DNA of 64,000 bases, taken from assembly GCA_019925795.1 (NCBI GenBank), contig CM034312.1, positions 81,905,528 through 81,969,527 on the forward strand, read 5' to 3'. The DNA is from Dendrobium chrysotoxum (taxonomy: Eukaryota > Streptophyta > Magnoliopsida > Asparagales > Orchidaceae). A program made the position numbers and the translations under genes. The notes under the pieces are model-generated. The model was not told the origin of the DNA. It saw only the letters and a list, made by a program, of their open reading frames with translations, and ran no database searches. Numbering within the stretch: position 1 is the first letter of the stretch; each line of letters begins with the position of its first letter. Shown in pieces: positions 41,801-53,800 of the stretch.

Positions 41801-44800
41801 TTTGAAGGATGACAAGTAATGGATGATGAAGCTTTGCTGCCCTTGATGTCTTCCCAAAGAGAATGATGGTTTACTTTGAGAATCCAAGGGGGAAGAGGGT
41901 GGAGAAGGTGGCCGGCCAAGAGGGGTGGAGTTGGGGAATTAGGGTTAGGGTTTTGGAGAAGAGAGGATTCCAAAATCTGAAATTGATTTTAGAATAGGGC
42001 TTGGAGGGAATTAGGAATTAGAAATTTGAATTAATTTCTAAATGATGTAGGACTTAAAGTGGAAAGAGAGAGGGAAAGTGGGAGGGAGAGGTGGCGGGTA
42101 GAGAGAGGAGGAAGCCCCATGGGGCCGGCGGCATAGGGATATGGGGGGAGGATTTTGGGAGGCCTTTAATGCTTTCCTAAATGAGGATATTAAATTTGGA
42201 AGGAAAGATTCATTCCAATTTAATTCAAAATTCAAAGGCTAAGGTTTGGAAACTTTCTTAAAATAAGAATTGTATTTTAGGTAACGATTTTAAATTCAAA
42301 TAGATTTGAATTCACTCATTAATTAAATTACCTAAAATATAAAACTAAATTATGAAGGGTTTAATTGCACACAAAGGGGAAAGCCAAGGGGAAGGGCCGG
42401 CGGTGTGGAGGCTTGGCCGTGGGGTTGGGAGGGTGGCCGAGAGGTGGTGGAGGGGTGATGGGTTCGGTTTAGAAGGGGGGGAGGCCGACGGGTGCAAGAG
42501 AAGGGGGAAGGGCTTTGAACCGACGGGTGGAGGAAGAAGAGGGGAAAAGAGAAGGGACCAAGAGCTCCCGGAGGCCGCTGTTGGGTACTACACGTTAGCC
42601 CCTCCTAGGCTCTTCCACACAACTCACAAACTCTCAATCAAAGAGAACACAAATGCAAGAAATTTTCATAATAATTAATCATCCTCATCAAAAGAGACTA
42701 AAGGGCCTATATATAAGCCTCATACAAGGACTCAAGAAAGAAAAGACGATATTGCCCTTAGGGCTTACAAACAACTCCCTTAAATAAGGGTAAAACAGTC
42801 AACTGAAATAAAAGAAATAAAACAACATAATAAACTTAATAAACTTAGAAATATAAAGACTCGATCGTGGCCGTAGATCGACGGCCACGTCTACGATAAA
42901 CTTTCCAAGTATGGATGTCCTCATCACATCATTAGTACCCTCTCAAAAGAAATTCCTTTTAATGGATTAATTTTGTTAATCACCAAGGTATTCAAAAGAA
43001 CGAGAAAGAGTCCAAAAAAATAGAAGATAGGACTAAGCTGATGCGAATGATTCTCTCACCTTTAGTCAAGAAACAGTCTATCCAACCAGAATGCTTACTT
43101 TGAATCTTATCAATCACAAGTTCCATGAGAAATTTTGAATCTTTGAGAACCCATAGAATCACCAAGATACTTGAATGAAATTGAATCCACCTTACAGTCC
43201 AAAATAGAAGCTAAGTTAGAGACACGACCGTTAGCTTTACCAAAGTAAACCTCGGTAAGAGAAATTAATCTTTGAAACAGATATATTTGATATTTCTAAA
43301 GAGATAACGAAATTGTTTCAGATGAGTAGCTTAAAATTTTGAGAACTCACAAAAAGATAATGTATCACCTAAAATTTGAATATTAGAAATACAACGAAAA
43401 CTTAAATACAACGGAAACTTTTATGAATTTTCAACCTTTCAATCAAGTTGCTTTAACAGCAGCCTTCTATCATTCTATAGAACAGGTCCTCAATAATATT
43501 AAAAAGATGAGAAACAGGACTACCTTATCGATATCCTTTGAAAATTTTAAATTATCTACCAATCGCACCATTAACAATGACAAAAGAATTTGCATAAAGA
43601 AGGGCCTCCTTAATTAACTTAACAAACTTCGCTGAAAAAAATTATTTTCCAGTCACAATCAGAATTTTCTCAAAACAGACTTTGAAGTTGAGCATACTAT
43701 GCATAGTCCTTATGCATGAATAGATAGACTCGTGAACAGCCACTAAGAAATGAAAGAACTATGAAAAAAATCAATAAGTCATATCGACTTGGTCTGTTAC
43801 AAAGAACTTTCATAAAAATTCTAAAAGCACCACTCATAAAACTTACACGTTGTTGACCCCTACACATCAAAACACACGAAAAGAAGCAAAAACCGCGATT
43901 AAAGCAACACGCGCGTCGGCGCAGCGCGTCACTTGAAAGGCCAAGCGACCTCCAATTGTCAAACGGACTGCGCCGTTGCAAACAGGACATCGAATTCATC
44001 TAAGTGGGAACCCCTCGTAGTCTCAGACGAGATCGGTCAAAAGGGGCGAACGGCACCCGAAATTGATGCACGATGTTGCCCAAACGATGTCCGATTGCAA
44101 AACAGAATCGTCAATATTCAAAAATGACAGCCAATTTGTCCAATTAAAATTGAGGGAGGAAATCGGCGCGGATCCCAAATCAATGCGCGACGTTGTCCAA
44201 ACGACCTCCGATCGCAAAAAATGGTCTGCGCCGTTGCGATCGGAACGTCGGCAATACCCAAAACAGACCATAATCTTGCCCAACAAAAGTCGCACGAGCA
44301 AATTGACATGAGTTCCAAGAAGGTCACGCACAAATCGAGGCATTTTTGGGCCAATTGACTCATCCTTTCATTGCAGATTAATAATAATGATATTAATAAT
44401 AAATTATTATTATTATTGTTATTTTTAAAAACAAAATCAAAATAAGAAATTAACTCAAATCAACTTTACCTCGGCGACGTCAAAATACTGCCCAAATCCT
44501 AGAAAATCCGGTGAAATCCTCAGACGAATGTCTCTTCCCATAAATCCTGCAGCTTGCTTCGGTCTTGCCTACCATCATCGTTATAATGACAGATAAACTG
44601 AAGCTTGCGGGCGGTTTTTCTTTTTCTCTTTGGCTTCCGCGTTTGAGTGAAGAGATCTTGCACACGAGAGTTTCCTCAATTCCTCCGTTCGAGCTCACCT
44701 GCTCCGATCTTCCCACTACAAGCTAAGTTCTTTCACGGCCTGATCAAACACCAGCCCAACCACAAGCCGTTCACACCGCCGCATACAAGACCCTCGCTGC

Positions 44801-47800
44801 CATGAAAGCCCGTGACCTGCACCCGATCCTTGCCGCTGCCTCGAACCCCACGAGCTTCGACCCAGTCAAGGCGCACGAACCTCCCTGCCCGATCTTCACC
44901 TGGCATCTACGATCCAGCCGCACCTCACTTGCTGCAGCCTGCTAAATCTTCCCCTATTCAGATCCCCTTCTTCCTCTACAATCCCGATTTCCACCTACCC
45001 CTTTCCTCCAAACAGCAGAATATCCAACCTCCTATAGTTGATACTTCTCTTCCCATCCTCCCTTCATCCAGTAGCTCAAAAAAAAAAAAAATACTAAGGT
45101 CTGCAAGCTTAAATCTATAGCCCTTCACGCGTACCTTCCTCCAACCAAACAACAACCACAATCCAAGCCCCCGCGTGAAATTTGTTCTTTTGCTCTGCTC
45201 CACGTGAACACCACGATACCATCTTGACTCACAGTAAATTTTCCTCACCCATTCCTCATTATTGGCATTGGTCACTGATATTGATTAGCTGCTTAAGTTA
45301 GTATTAGGAAGTACTTGAAGATCTCAAGTAAACCCTAACAAGAGAAACAAAAACAACGAGAAAACTCCACAAATTCAATGAAAAATCAAAGAAAATAGTA
45401 GTTTTATTGCAAGAATCAAACTAATGGAAAGAAAATAGCAAGATGCAATTGATCTTCAATTCGATAGGAGGATCTATCTCTCCCAATCCCTAGATGCCGC
45501 TAGAGCCCAAGACACCAAACTCCAAGAACAAGAACAGCTACAGTAATTTGCATACCCCTAACCCTAAACCTCTCTTCCTATTTAAAGCAAACAATTTTAA
45601 AAAAAAGCAATTAAACAACAAATACCCAAACAGCCCTCCCCTAATTCCCTCCTATTTCTTTAATTATTCCTCTCCCCCCATAAAAAAAATCAGCCCTCAA
45701 ATCATCCCATAAATTTGTCCTCTTTAATTAGGAAACATGTCCTAATTAATCCCCCTAAATCAGCCCCCTAAATATGTCCTCTTCAATTAGGAAATATTTC
45801 CTAATTAATCCCCTATAAATCAACCGCCATATATGCTCTCTTCAATTAGGAAACATCTCCTAATTAATTTCTTTTGATTAAGAACCTTCCTAAACAACTC
45901 CCTCTTGATTAGGAAATTTTCTAATTCCCTCCCAATCAAATTTGGCCGGTCTATCAGTTAGCTAATATTATTAATTAGGCATATTAGTATTATTGGCATT
46001 AATTTTGAATATATATATATATATATATGTGTGTATGTATGTCAAAAAAAAGAAAGAAAAGAGAGGCAAAAGACAAAAGAAAAGGGGAATGGAGAGAAAA
46101 TTTAAAAAATATACAAACATATGTATGTGCAAAAAGGAATGTGTCCACTCATGTATTTTTCCAAATGTCGTCGTCGTTTTAACAGCGTCGTCATAATCGA
46201 TCACCACATGTATGAAGGTATAATGTTCAAACTCAGAAGCCTCCAAAATCCCGCTTTCGGCTCTCGAGGCGACCGGGAGACCCCCTATGCACGCTTTTCT
46301 TAACATGATGGGAGGGAACCCGGTGCGGCACTTGTGGCGAGGCAGGCGAGCCTTGTGCAAGCTTTACTTAGTATGACGGGGTAAAAAAATTAAGTATTCG
46401 TGTGTGCCTCAGTGCCTGCAGAGAAAAACTACGTTTTCACACACAAGTACGCCCTGAAGACCTATGCACGCCTTTCTTGGCATGGTAAGATTGAAGACTA
46501 CGATCGCGGTATCACCCGATACCGACTGTGCACGTCTTTCTACGTGGCAGGCGGGCTAAGACTCCTGAAATTTCCCCTAAACGAGGAAGACGCTGGGACT
46601 GCCGGATTTTTCAATGAACAAGGGACTTAAATGAACAACAGGAGACCTGACTTGAATTACAGAGAACAGAACTAAAAAATAGTGAACCGGACTTTTAATA
46701 AATGTGCAACCATGATTAAAATTCAAATGTCAAATAATGACTCGAGTAATATAAATAAACAATCAATATATAAACACATGATTCATGGTGGGCATAATTC
46801 TAAGCAAATAAAACTCCTAATGTGTGCCATAATTCATACGCATACAACAAATTTGCAAAGTGGGCATGAGGAATGCAACAGCGTCTCTATCATTAGCAAC
46901 GATTCAACTTCAAGACAATACACCAACCAAAGAGATCAATGCATGGCAAGCATGCTAACTTGTTTGTAGACAACGATGCTGACAAATATCCTACAAACAT
47001 ACCTAAGGAAACCCTACGAATATACCCAAGAAGATTGTGATGAATGCAGTGACATGATCCACAAGCAAGTGTCAGAGATATGTAACACATAAAACAACCT
47101 CCCTACCACATTAATTTGCAAACAGATGTATCATTCTCCTATGAATACAAAGTCAGCATGCAACGAATATACAAAATATCGATCAGTGTGCATAGAGAAG
47201 TCAGCAATGAACATAATTCGTCGGCAGTCTACATCGATACGTAGATGAATACGCTGAATGCGCCTGCAAATGGTGGTGACCCTTGCAAATGCACAACGCA
47301 GTATATGAGAAATGCTAACATCTGATGGCGACAACAGGAGATGTGTCGTATACACGATGGTACACCTACGAGTGACGATTAGCAATAAGTAGTGAATGTT
47401 GCGACAGCCTGCAATCAATATTAGTGCGCTTGCAATTGAACACAATTAATCCCTGCGAACAATGACAGTTGATATATCTATTTGTGGATAACAACAGCGG
47501 ATATGCCATGAGTATGAGGATGCCCTGTGGACACAAATGCACACAATAATGCCTCCTACATGCATGCATAAAAGGGTTGCAAATAAATGCACAAAAGCGT
47601 TTTAACATATGTTGCAAACATGACAAATTTTCTTGTGCATATGGATACTCATGCGAGGCATCACTTGCAAGCAATGACGAAAAATTATGATGCATACGAA
47701 TACCTATGAATAAATGGGGAAGATTTTCCATATATGTACCATAACCAGCTTAAGGAAGATGACGGGTAAAATGCCAAACGACTAAAAGCAGTACAATACA

Positions 47801-50800
47801 GGCAACGAAAGTATTACGATGCAAAGCACAAACCCGTTGAGTTTGAAGTATGAGAATTTGCTTTTCTTAAAGTCAGTCCAATGAAGGGTGTACAACAATT
47901 TGGGAAGACAAAAAAATTGAGCCCACGATTCATAGGTCCGTTTGAAATCATTGAGAGGATTGAAAATATGGCCTATAGATTTGATCTGCCAGTGCATATG
48001 CAAGGAGTTCATAATGTGTTTCACATATCAGTGCTTTGGAAGTATGTATCAGATGAGTAGGGGTGTCAATATTTGACACGACACGAAAATTCGACTCGAA
48101 CCCGACCCGAAATACCCGACTCGAAACCGACCCGAGTTCAAAGCGGGTCGGGTTCGGGTTCACGAATTCGACCCGTTTGAAAAACGAGACGGTTCGAGTT
48201 GACCCGACTGGTTGTCGGGTCAACCCGAAAACCTGTTTAAAGCCCTGCCAGCGACTCGCTGCCCGCGCGCGCGCTCGCGCTCGCTCGCCTGCTGCCGTTC
48301 CGGGTCGGGTCGGGTCGGGTCAACCCGCCAACCCGACGGGTCGGATCCGAATCCGAATTTCCGACACGTTTGAAAAATGGGTCGGGTTAGGGTTGACCCG
48401 TTTGAATCCCGGGTCAGTTCGGGTTCGACCCGAACCCGACCCGAAACCCGATTTTGACACCCCTACAGATGAGTTAAAGAGCATTCAGTCAAAATCAATT
48501 GATTTGCATCCTAATTTAAAATATGTTGAAGAACCTGAAAGAATATTAGAATATGATGTAAAACAACTGAGAAATCAGAAGATACCTTTTGTTAGGGGTG
48601 TCAATATTGGACACGACCCGAAAACCCGACTCGAAAACGACACGGGAATTTCGGGTTCGGGTTGACCCGAACACGAATCGGGTCGGGTTCGGGTTAGCGT
48701 TTTTGACCCGTTTCAAAAATCGGGTCGGGTTCGGGTTGACCCGAAAACCCGAAAATGACCCGGATTGACCCGCTAACCGAGCTGCCCGCCGCTGCCCGAG
48801 GCCAATCATGCGTTGCCCCGCTTGCCCGCGTCAGGCTGCCCGCCGCGTGACCAGACCTGCCCAGCTTGCCCGCGTCCAGGTCCCGAGGTCGGAGGTCCGA
48901 GTCCCGCCGTCCAGCTGTCCAGGTCCAGGTCGAGTCGTGTCCAAGCCCGCGTGCCCAGGTCGTGTCGCCGTGTGCCATCTAGCCAGCTTGCCGAGGACCC
49001 GCGATTGCCCATTTGCCGCGTGCCCAGCGCCCACGTGCCCGAGTCCAGGTCCAACCGTCCCGACTCCCACGAATGTCCGGCCCCCGGCTTTCGGGTCGTG
49101 TCGGGTTGACCCGAACCCGAAGCGGGTCGGGTTCGGGTTGACCCGATCAGTGCCGGGTCAATTCCGGGTTCGACCCGAACCCGACCCGTGACCCGAAATT
49201 GACACCCCTACCTTTTGTGAAGATTTATGGAAACATGGATCAAAAAGAGATGTCACCTGGGAGAAAGAAAAAGAAATAAAAGTTCAATATCCTAATCTAT
49301 TCAATTAAGGTATGTTTTCTTATACTTGATTTTAAATTTCGAGGATGAAATTTTTTGTAGAATGGGAGATTGTAAGAACCGGTTTGCCTGGTCGGTTCAA
49401 TTAACCGACCGGCCAGCCCTAATACTAATCCCACGATCAGACGAGCGAACCGCAGACGAAACCACGACCTAGAGGAGGACTGAATTCGTGCGAGCGCCTT
49501 CTAGAAGTATCGCTTCGCCATTTTAAGTGAGTAATTTCGTTTGGGGGAGAAAACTAGCAACTCCTCAAGCGACATATCCTCGATTCACTCCTTCCTGTAA
49601 GAGGAAATCGCATACGTGTCGAAGGGGAATGATAGAGGAAGAAAAAGATAAATAAGAAGGATTTGATTGTGATTCTTTTATTCCTATGAAATTATTTCAT
49701 AAGAATTTCCATCTAAGCAGTGGAGAATATCTTCTGTAAAGGTTAAGGGAAGAAAATTTGATGGAGAAAGAGGAAATATTTGAATTTTTGAAAAAATTTC
49801 TCCATTCACAAAAAAGTGTAAGTGAATTCCCTTTCTTATTCTTTTATTTTCTGTTCAAAGTTGAGAGAAAGAAAATCTTAGAATGCTCTTAATCAAAGAG
49901 ACGTTATATTGTAGGAAGAATTGAATTACAGCAAGTTTAAATCGAACAGTGAATGAAGGAAATTTGCAAAGAAGGAAGGGAAAACTATTATGAGGTAATT
50001 TTATATGGAAGAAATCAAATGTTTGTTGAGACATTCTAATTGAAATTTAATATTAATTAAATCATTATGTTATTATGAACAGTTAAAGGTTCTCAATACA
50101 AGACGAATATTGGAAGAGGATAATAAAGTTGGTAATTACAATTGTTTAAAATTTCCTTATTGTATTTCCATTTCAATTTTGAAGGTAGTATTTTATATAA
50201 TTGTTTTAACTTATTTTTGGAAACTATTATGAGTAAGACAATGTAAATTCAATTTCATACATGATGATAAATTGGATAAATATAAATTGTTATGACTGAA
50301 AATATATATTGACTATCTTAAGAATATGAAGGTATATAGAATTGATGATATAGAAGGTATATGAAATAATGATATATGATACTTATATACATATAAGAAA
50401 CATAAATGATATATACATATAAGAAACATAAATGAATGAATGAGAATAAATGAAAAGGAGAAAAGGATATGCATGCAAATTACAGGAGTTTACCCTTGTC
50501 TGGTACTGGCTGGAGAAGCAACGTACCCTTGCGCGTTAAATGGAGATGGAAAAGGAAAAGAAAATGTAAATGGTTGTACCTTTGGTATATTTAGACGGTG
50601 CTCATATACTAATTGAATTGGAAAAGGAAATAATGATAACTTGTCATGATGAAATGTATATGATATGAAAATGTATATAGAAGATATAATGATTGAATGA
50701 ATGAAAGGAAAAATGATATGAAATATACTAAATGTTATATGAATATTACATAAATTCTAATAATTTTATAAGAAATGAGAAAAAAACTTGCATTGTATTT

Positions 50801-53800
50801 TGTATATGTTTTAATGATATATATAGAAAGATTATCCACTGAGTTTATATTGTAAACTCAACCCATTAAACTAATAATTTCAGGTAAGTCTCCAGAAAAA
50901 TATAAATGGCTGAAAGAGAAGAGGAATACGTCAACAGAAGATGACACACAAATACAAACAGGTAATATACGATTCATGTAATTATTTTAGTTTGAGAAGT
51001 GGTATCAATAGTTTATGGAAATTTGTAATAGCGGCTCTTCAGAATTTTGAGAAGTTGTATGCTATTTTGCTTATGAAATGTTACAACCGTCCGACCGTCA
51101 GTCCCCGCCTTGTTAGTTCGAGCCTCCGAGCCAAGTCGTGACAGTAAATATCGAGGTGTACGAAACAAGACTAGGTCCTAGTGTTCCCTAGTTGGTTGAG
51201 AGATACGTGGAAGTATTTAAAATGGTTTTAAGGGTTGTGTTACTGGTTTATTGGCCGTGAAGAATGCTTATGAAATGGAGAAAAAGTTTTTAAGAGTTTG
51301 AAGCATGTCTTTAAGAGGAGTAATAAGTAATTTAAAAAACATAAAGATAATTACCTAACCAACCAAAAATAGACAAACTACTTGAAGACATCAATAACCA
51401 AGTAAATGAAGAGCACTTCTCCACCAAAATATTTCATTCATCAATGAAAAATTACAAAGCATCTCGCCCCATATTTATATGTATTATAAGACTTGTGGAA
51501 AACGACTTTTGGAGATAAAAAATAGAGGGAAAAAAAGAGAAAGAAGGTAATTGGTTATCGTTAATGAGGAAGAGCTTACACCGCCTATTTCCAATGCTTT
51601 ATCTATACCGAAACATATCATGACAGGCCACATAGCTTTCTAAATGAAAAAAAAATACAAATTACATTTGAAATATTCTAAATTATGAACAATTTATTAG
51701 GTTATTATAATTATGCATTTTCTTTTCTTTTTTTTTTCTTGAGTTATAATCTTAGCTTTTTTAATTGGGTTTTTATCTTGATTATCTTTATCCACATGAT
51801 ATGTTACATCAATTCCTCGGGATCAATTGAAATTCTTTTTGTAGAGTTAAAATATAAAATAGTTCTCTACAAATTGTTGGGTTAATGTATCTAAATTAAT
51901 ACGAGTTAATTATGTATCATCAATATGCGGTTTATTCTTCTAAGGAAATGCTCAGCAGCTGGATCAGTGGGTGCCACCTTAACAACAACAATATCAAGCC
52001 TTTATCCCACTACGTGGGGTCGGCTACATGAATCATTTTTTCTCCATTGTGTCCTGTTAAGAGTCAAATTTTCATTTAAATCTAATAAAAAAAGTCATTT
52101 CTAATATTTTCTAACCAATACTTTTTAGGTCTACCTACCTTTCTTTAACATAAGCCATTTCATGTGACCAAATCATCTAAGACGACTCTCTCTAATCTTA
52201 TCTTCCACTGGAGCTACTCCAACCTTTTCACAAATATGCTCATTTCGTATCCTATATCTAAGAGTAAAGCCACTCATCCACCTAAGCATCCTCATCTCTG
52301 CAACACTTAACTTAATATTATGCTTTTCTTTTAATGACCAACATTTTGCACTGTAAAGCATTGCAGGTCTCACCACTATCCTATAGAATTTTCCCTCAAG
52401 TTTGAGGGGGACTTTTCTATCACACAACAAGCCCGAAGCATTCCTCTACTTCAACCATCCAACTTGAATTTTACTAATAATAACCCCATCTATTTCACCA
52501 TCACTCTGAACAATAGACCCAAGATATCTAAAACGTATACTCTTATTAATGACTTGATCGCCCAAAGTCACAATCCCCCCACTAGATTTATTACCACTAA
52601 AATTACACTCCAAATATTCATTTTTAAATCTACTCAATCGAAAACCTTTAGACTCTAATGTTGATCTCCATAATTCAAGTTTACCTTCAACTCCCTCTCT
52701 AGTCTTAACAACAAGAATAATATCACCAGCAAAAAGCATACACTAGGGTACAACCTCTTGCAAATGTCTAGTGAGAACATCCATAACTAAAGCAAAAAGA
52801 TATGGGCTTAAGGCTGATCCTTGATGTAATCCAACAAAAATAGGAAAATACTTGTTCAACCCATCTTATGTTTGAACACAAGTAACAGCTCTTGCATATA
52901 TATCCTTAATAACTTGAATATAAGCATTATTAACCCCTTTCTTTTCTAGAACTCTCCAAAGCACTTCTCTTGGAACTTTATCATATGATTTCTCTAAATC
53001 AATAAATATCATATGAAGATCCTCCTTATTCTCTCTGTACTTCTCCATCAAACCTCTCAATAAATGTATAGCTTCCATAATATACCTATCCGGCATGAAT
53101 CCAAATTGATTTTGAGAATGAATCACTCTAATCAATTTAAATCAATTGGTTTTATATGATTAAATTGAGTCGAAAAGGGTTTGAGTCAACAACTCCTAAC
53201 CTGAGCTTCCTCTCACTACGCCTCTCCTGATTGTGCCTGTGCAGGACTGCCCCAGGTCTCCTAGATCCTCAAAAACATTCCTATGATACATCTCGAGGGT
53301 CCCTTCTTGGTCATTGATACCACTGGTGACTACATTATGCACGTGTTTGTGATCCATGATTATGGCCTTTGTCGTGGATGGAGTCCCCATATTCCACTCC
53401 TTCCGAATTTATATCTATTCCGTTATGGATGGTGAGTTATAGCTCATGAATTTTACCCTATGTTATGTCTGTTGTGGCACATCTCTTTAAACACATTAAG
53501 TTGTTTTGTAGCTATTGCACTGCATCCCTTATAATTTGTTGTTATTGTACTAACTATATTGTATCAACATTGTAGTATGTTGTGTAATGATCCATATTTG
53601 AACTATATTTGAATCATGATTAAATAATCCTTGAACTACAATTAAACAAGCTTCGAACCATATTCAAACAATATTTGAACGATGATTAAACGATATTAAA
53701 ATGATGATTGAATAATATTTGAACAATAAAAGAATAATCTTCAAACCATAATCGAACAATCTTTGGACAATATTCCAATCTTGTTAGAACAAGATTGGTT

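Larger units (their letters stand above)
39868..43700 (-). mobile_element. L1-type LINE relic split by solo LTR C, intron 2
   Basis: The 3' end has a short A tract (T10 on the plus strand near 39876-39887). The zinc-binding RT tail at 40219-40545 reads CRIHYLESGSDVHLFLDC then RWIGNIWPRLLFFSRLNIHW. Beyond the LTR, minus-strand frames near 43150-43600 give KGYR-GSPVSHL, NIIEDLF and I-FKYLGVP-like blocks of an L1 reverse transcriptase. Heavily mutated. The 5' limit is approximate. Confidence 0.72.
43850..47740 (-). repeat. Repeat R4, inverted long copy, intron 2
   Basis: Minus-strand counterpart of 21300-24630 with the same order of blocks, including the GTATCGGGTGATACCGCGAT region, the T-rich/(AT)n tract and the GCCGAGGTA end near 44470. 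It is interrupted by the solo LTR at 45302-45956. A 44812-45120 plus-strand frame is proline/serine-rich with no known domain. Outer ends uncertain. Confidence 0.55.
47790..49315 (+). pseudogene. Ty3/gypsy integrase C-terminus, split by two MITEs
   Basis: Reads ERKYYDAKHKPVEFEV, then FLKVSPMKGVQQFGKTKKLS, PRFIGPFEIIERIENMAYRF and GVHNVFHISVLWKYVSDE. After MITE 1 it resumes LKSIQSKSIDLHPNLKYVEE then RILEYDVKQLRNQKIPF. After MITE 2 it resumes VKIYGNMDQKEMSPG. Joining across each MITE and one duplication restores the family pattern, so both entered a once-coding sequence. Confidence 0.92.
47760..51143 (+). mobile_element. 3' end of a Ty3/gypsy element, carrying two hAT MITEs, intron 2
   Basis: 5'-truncated. 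The integrase C-terminus (47790-48057, 48474-48592, 49219-49310), a purine tract and a full 3' LTR (49371-51143) remain. Two MITEs sit inside the coding part. It is antisense to the host gene and shares its LTR family with the inverted LTR at 28608-31838. Confidence 0.9.

Noticed and set aside
42352..42678. 108-codon Gly/Arg-rich frame
   Set aside because: Antisense shadow of the C-rich part of solo LTR C.
46009..46030. Short (AT)n tract as a distinct feature
   Set aside because: It is the reduced counterpart of the (AT)26 tract at 23761-23812 within R4 and adds nothing separate.
48063..49191. Long overlapping open frames on both strands (up to 200 codons), Pro/Arg/Asp-rich
   Set aside because: They lie inside or across two hAT MITEs whose CGGGT-rich arms lack stops in several frames. 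There is no domain, and the frames cross target duplications.
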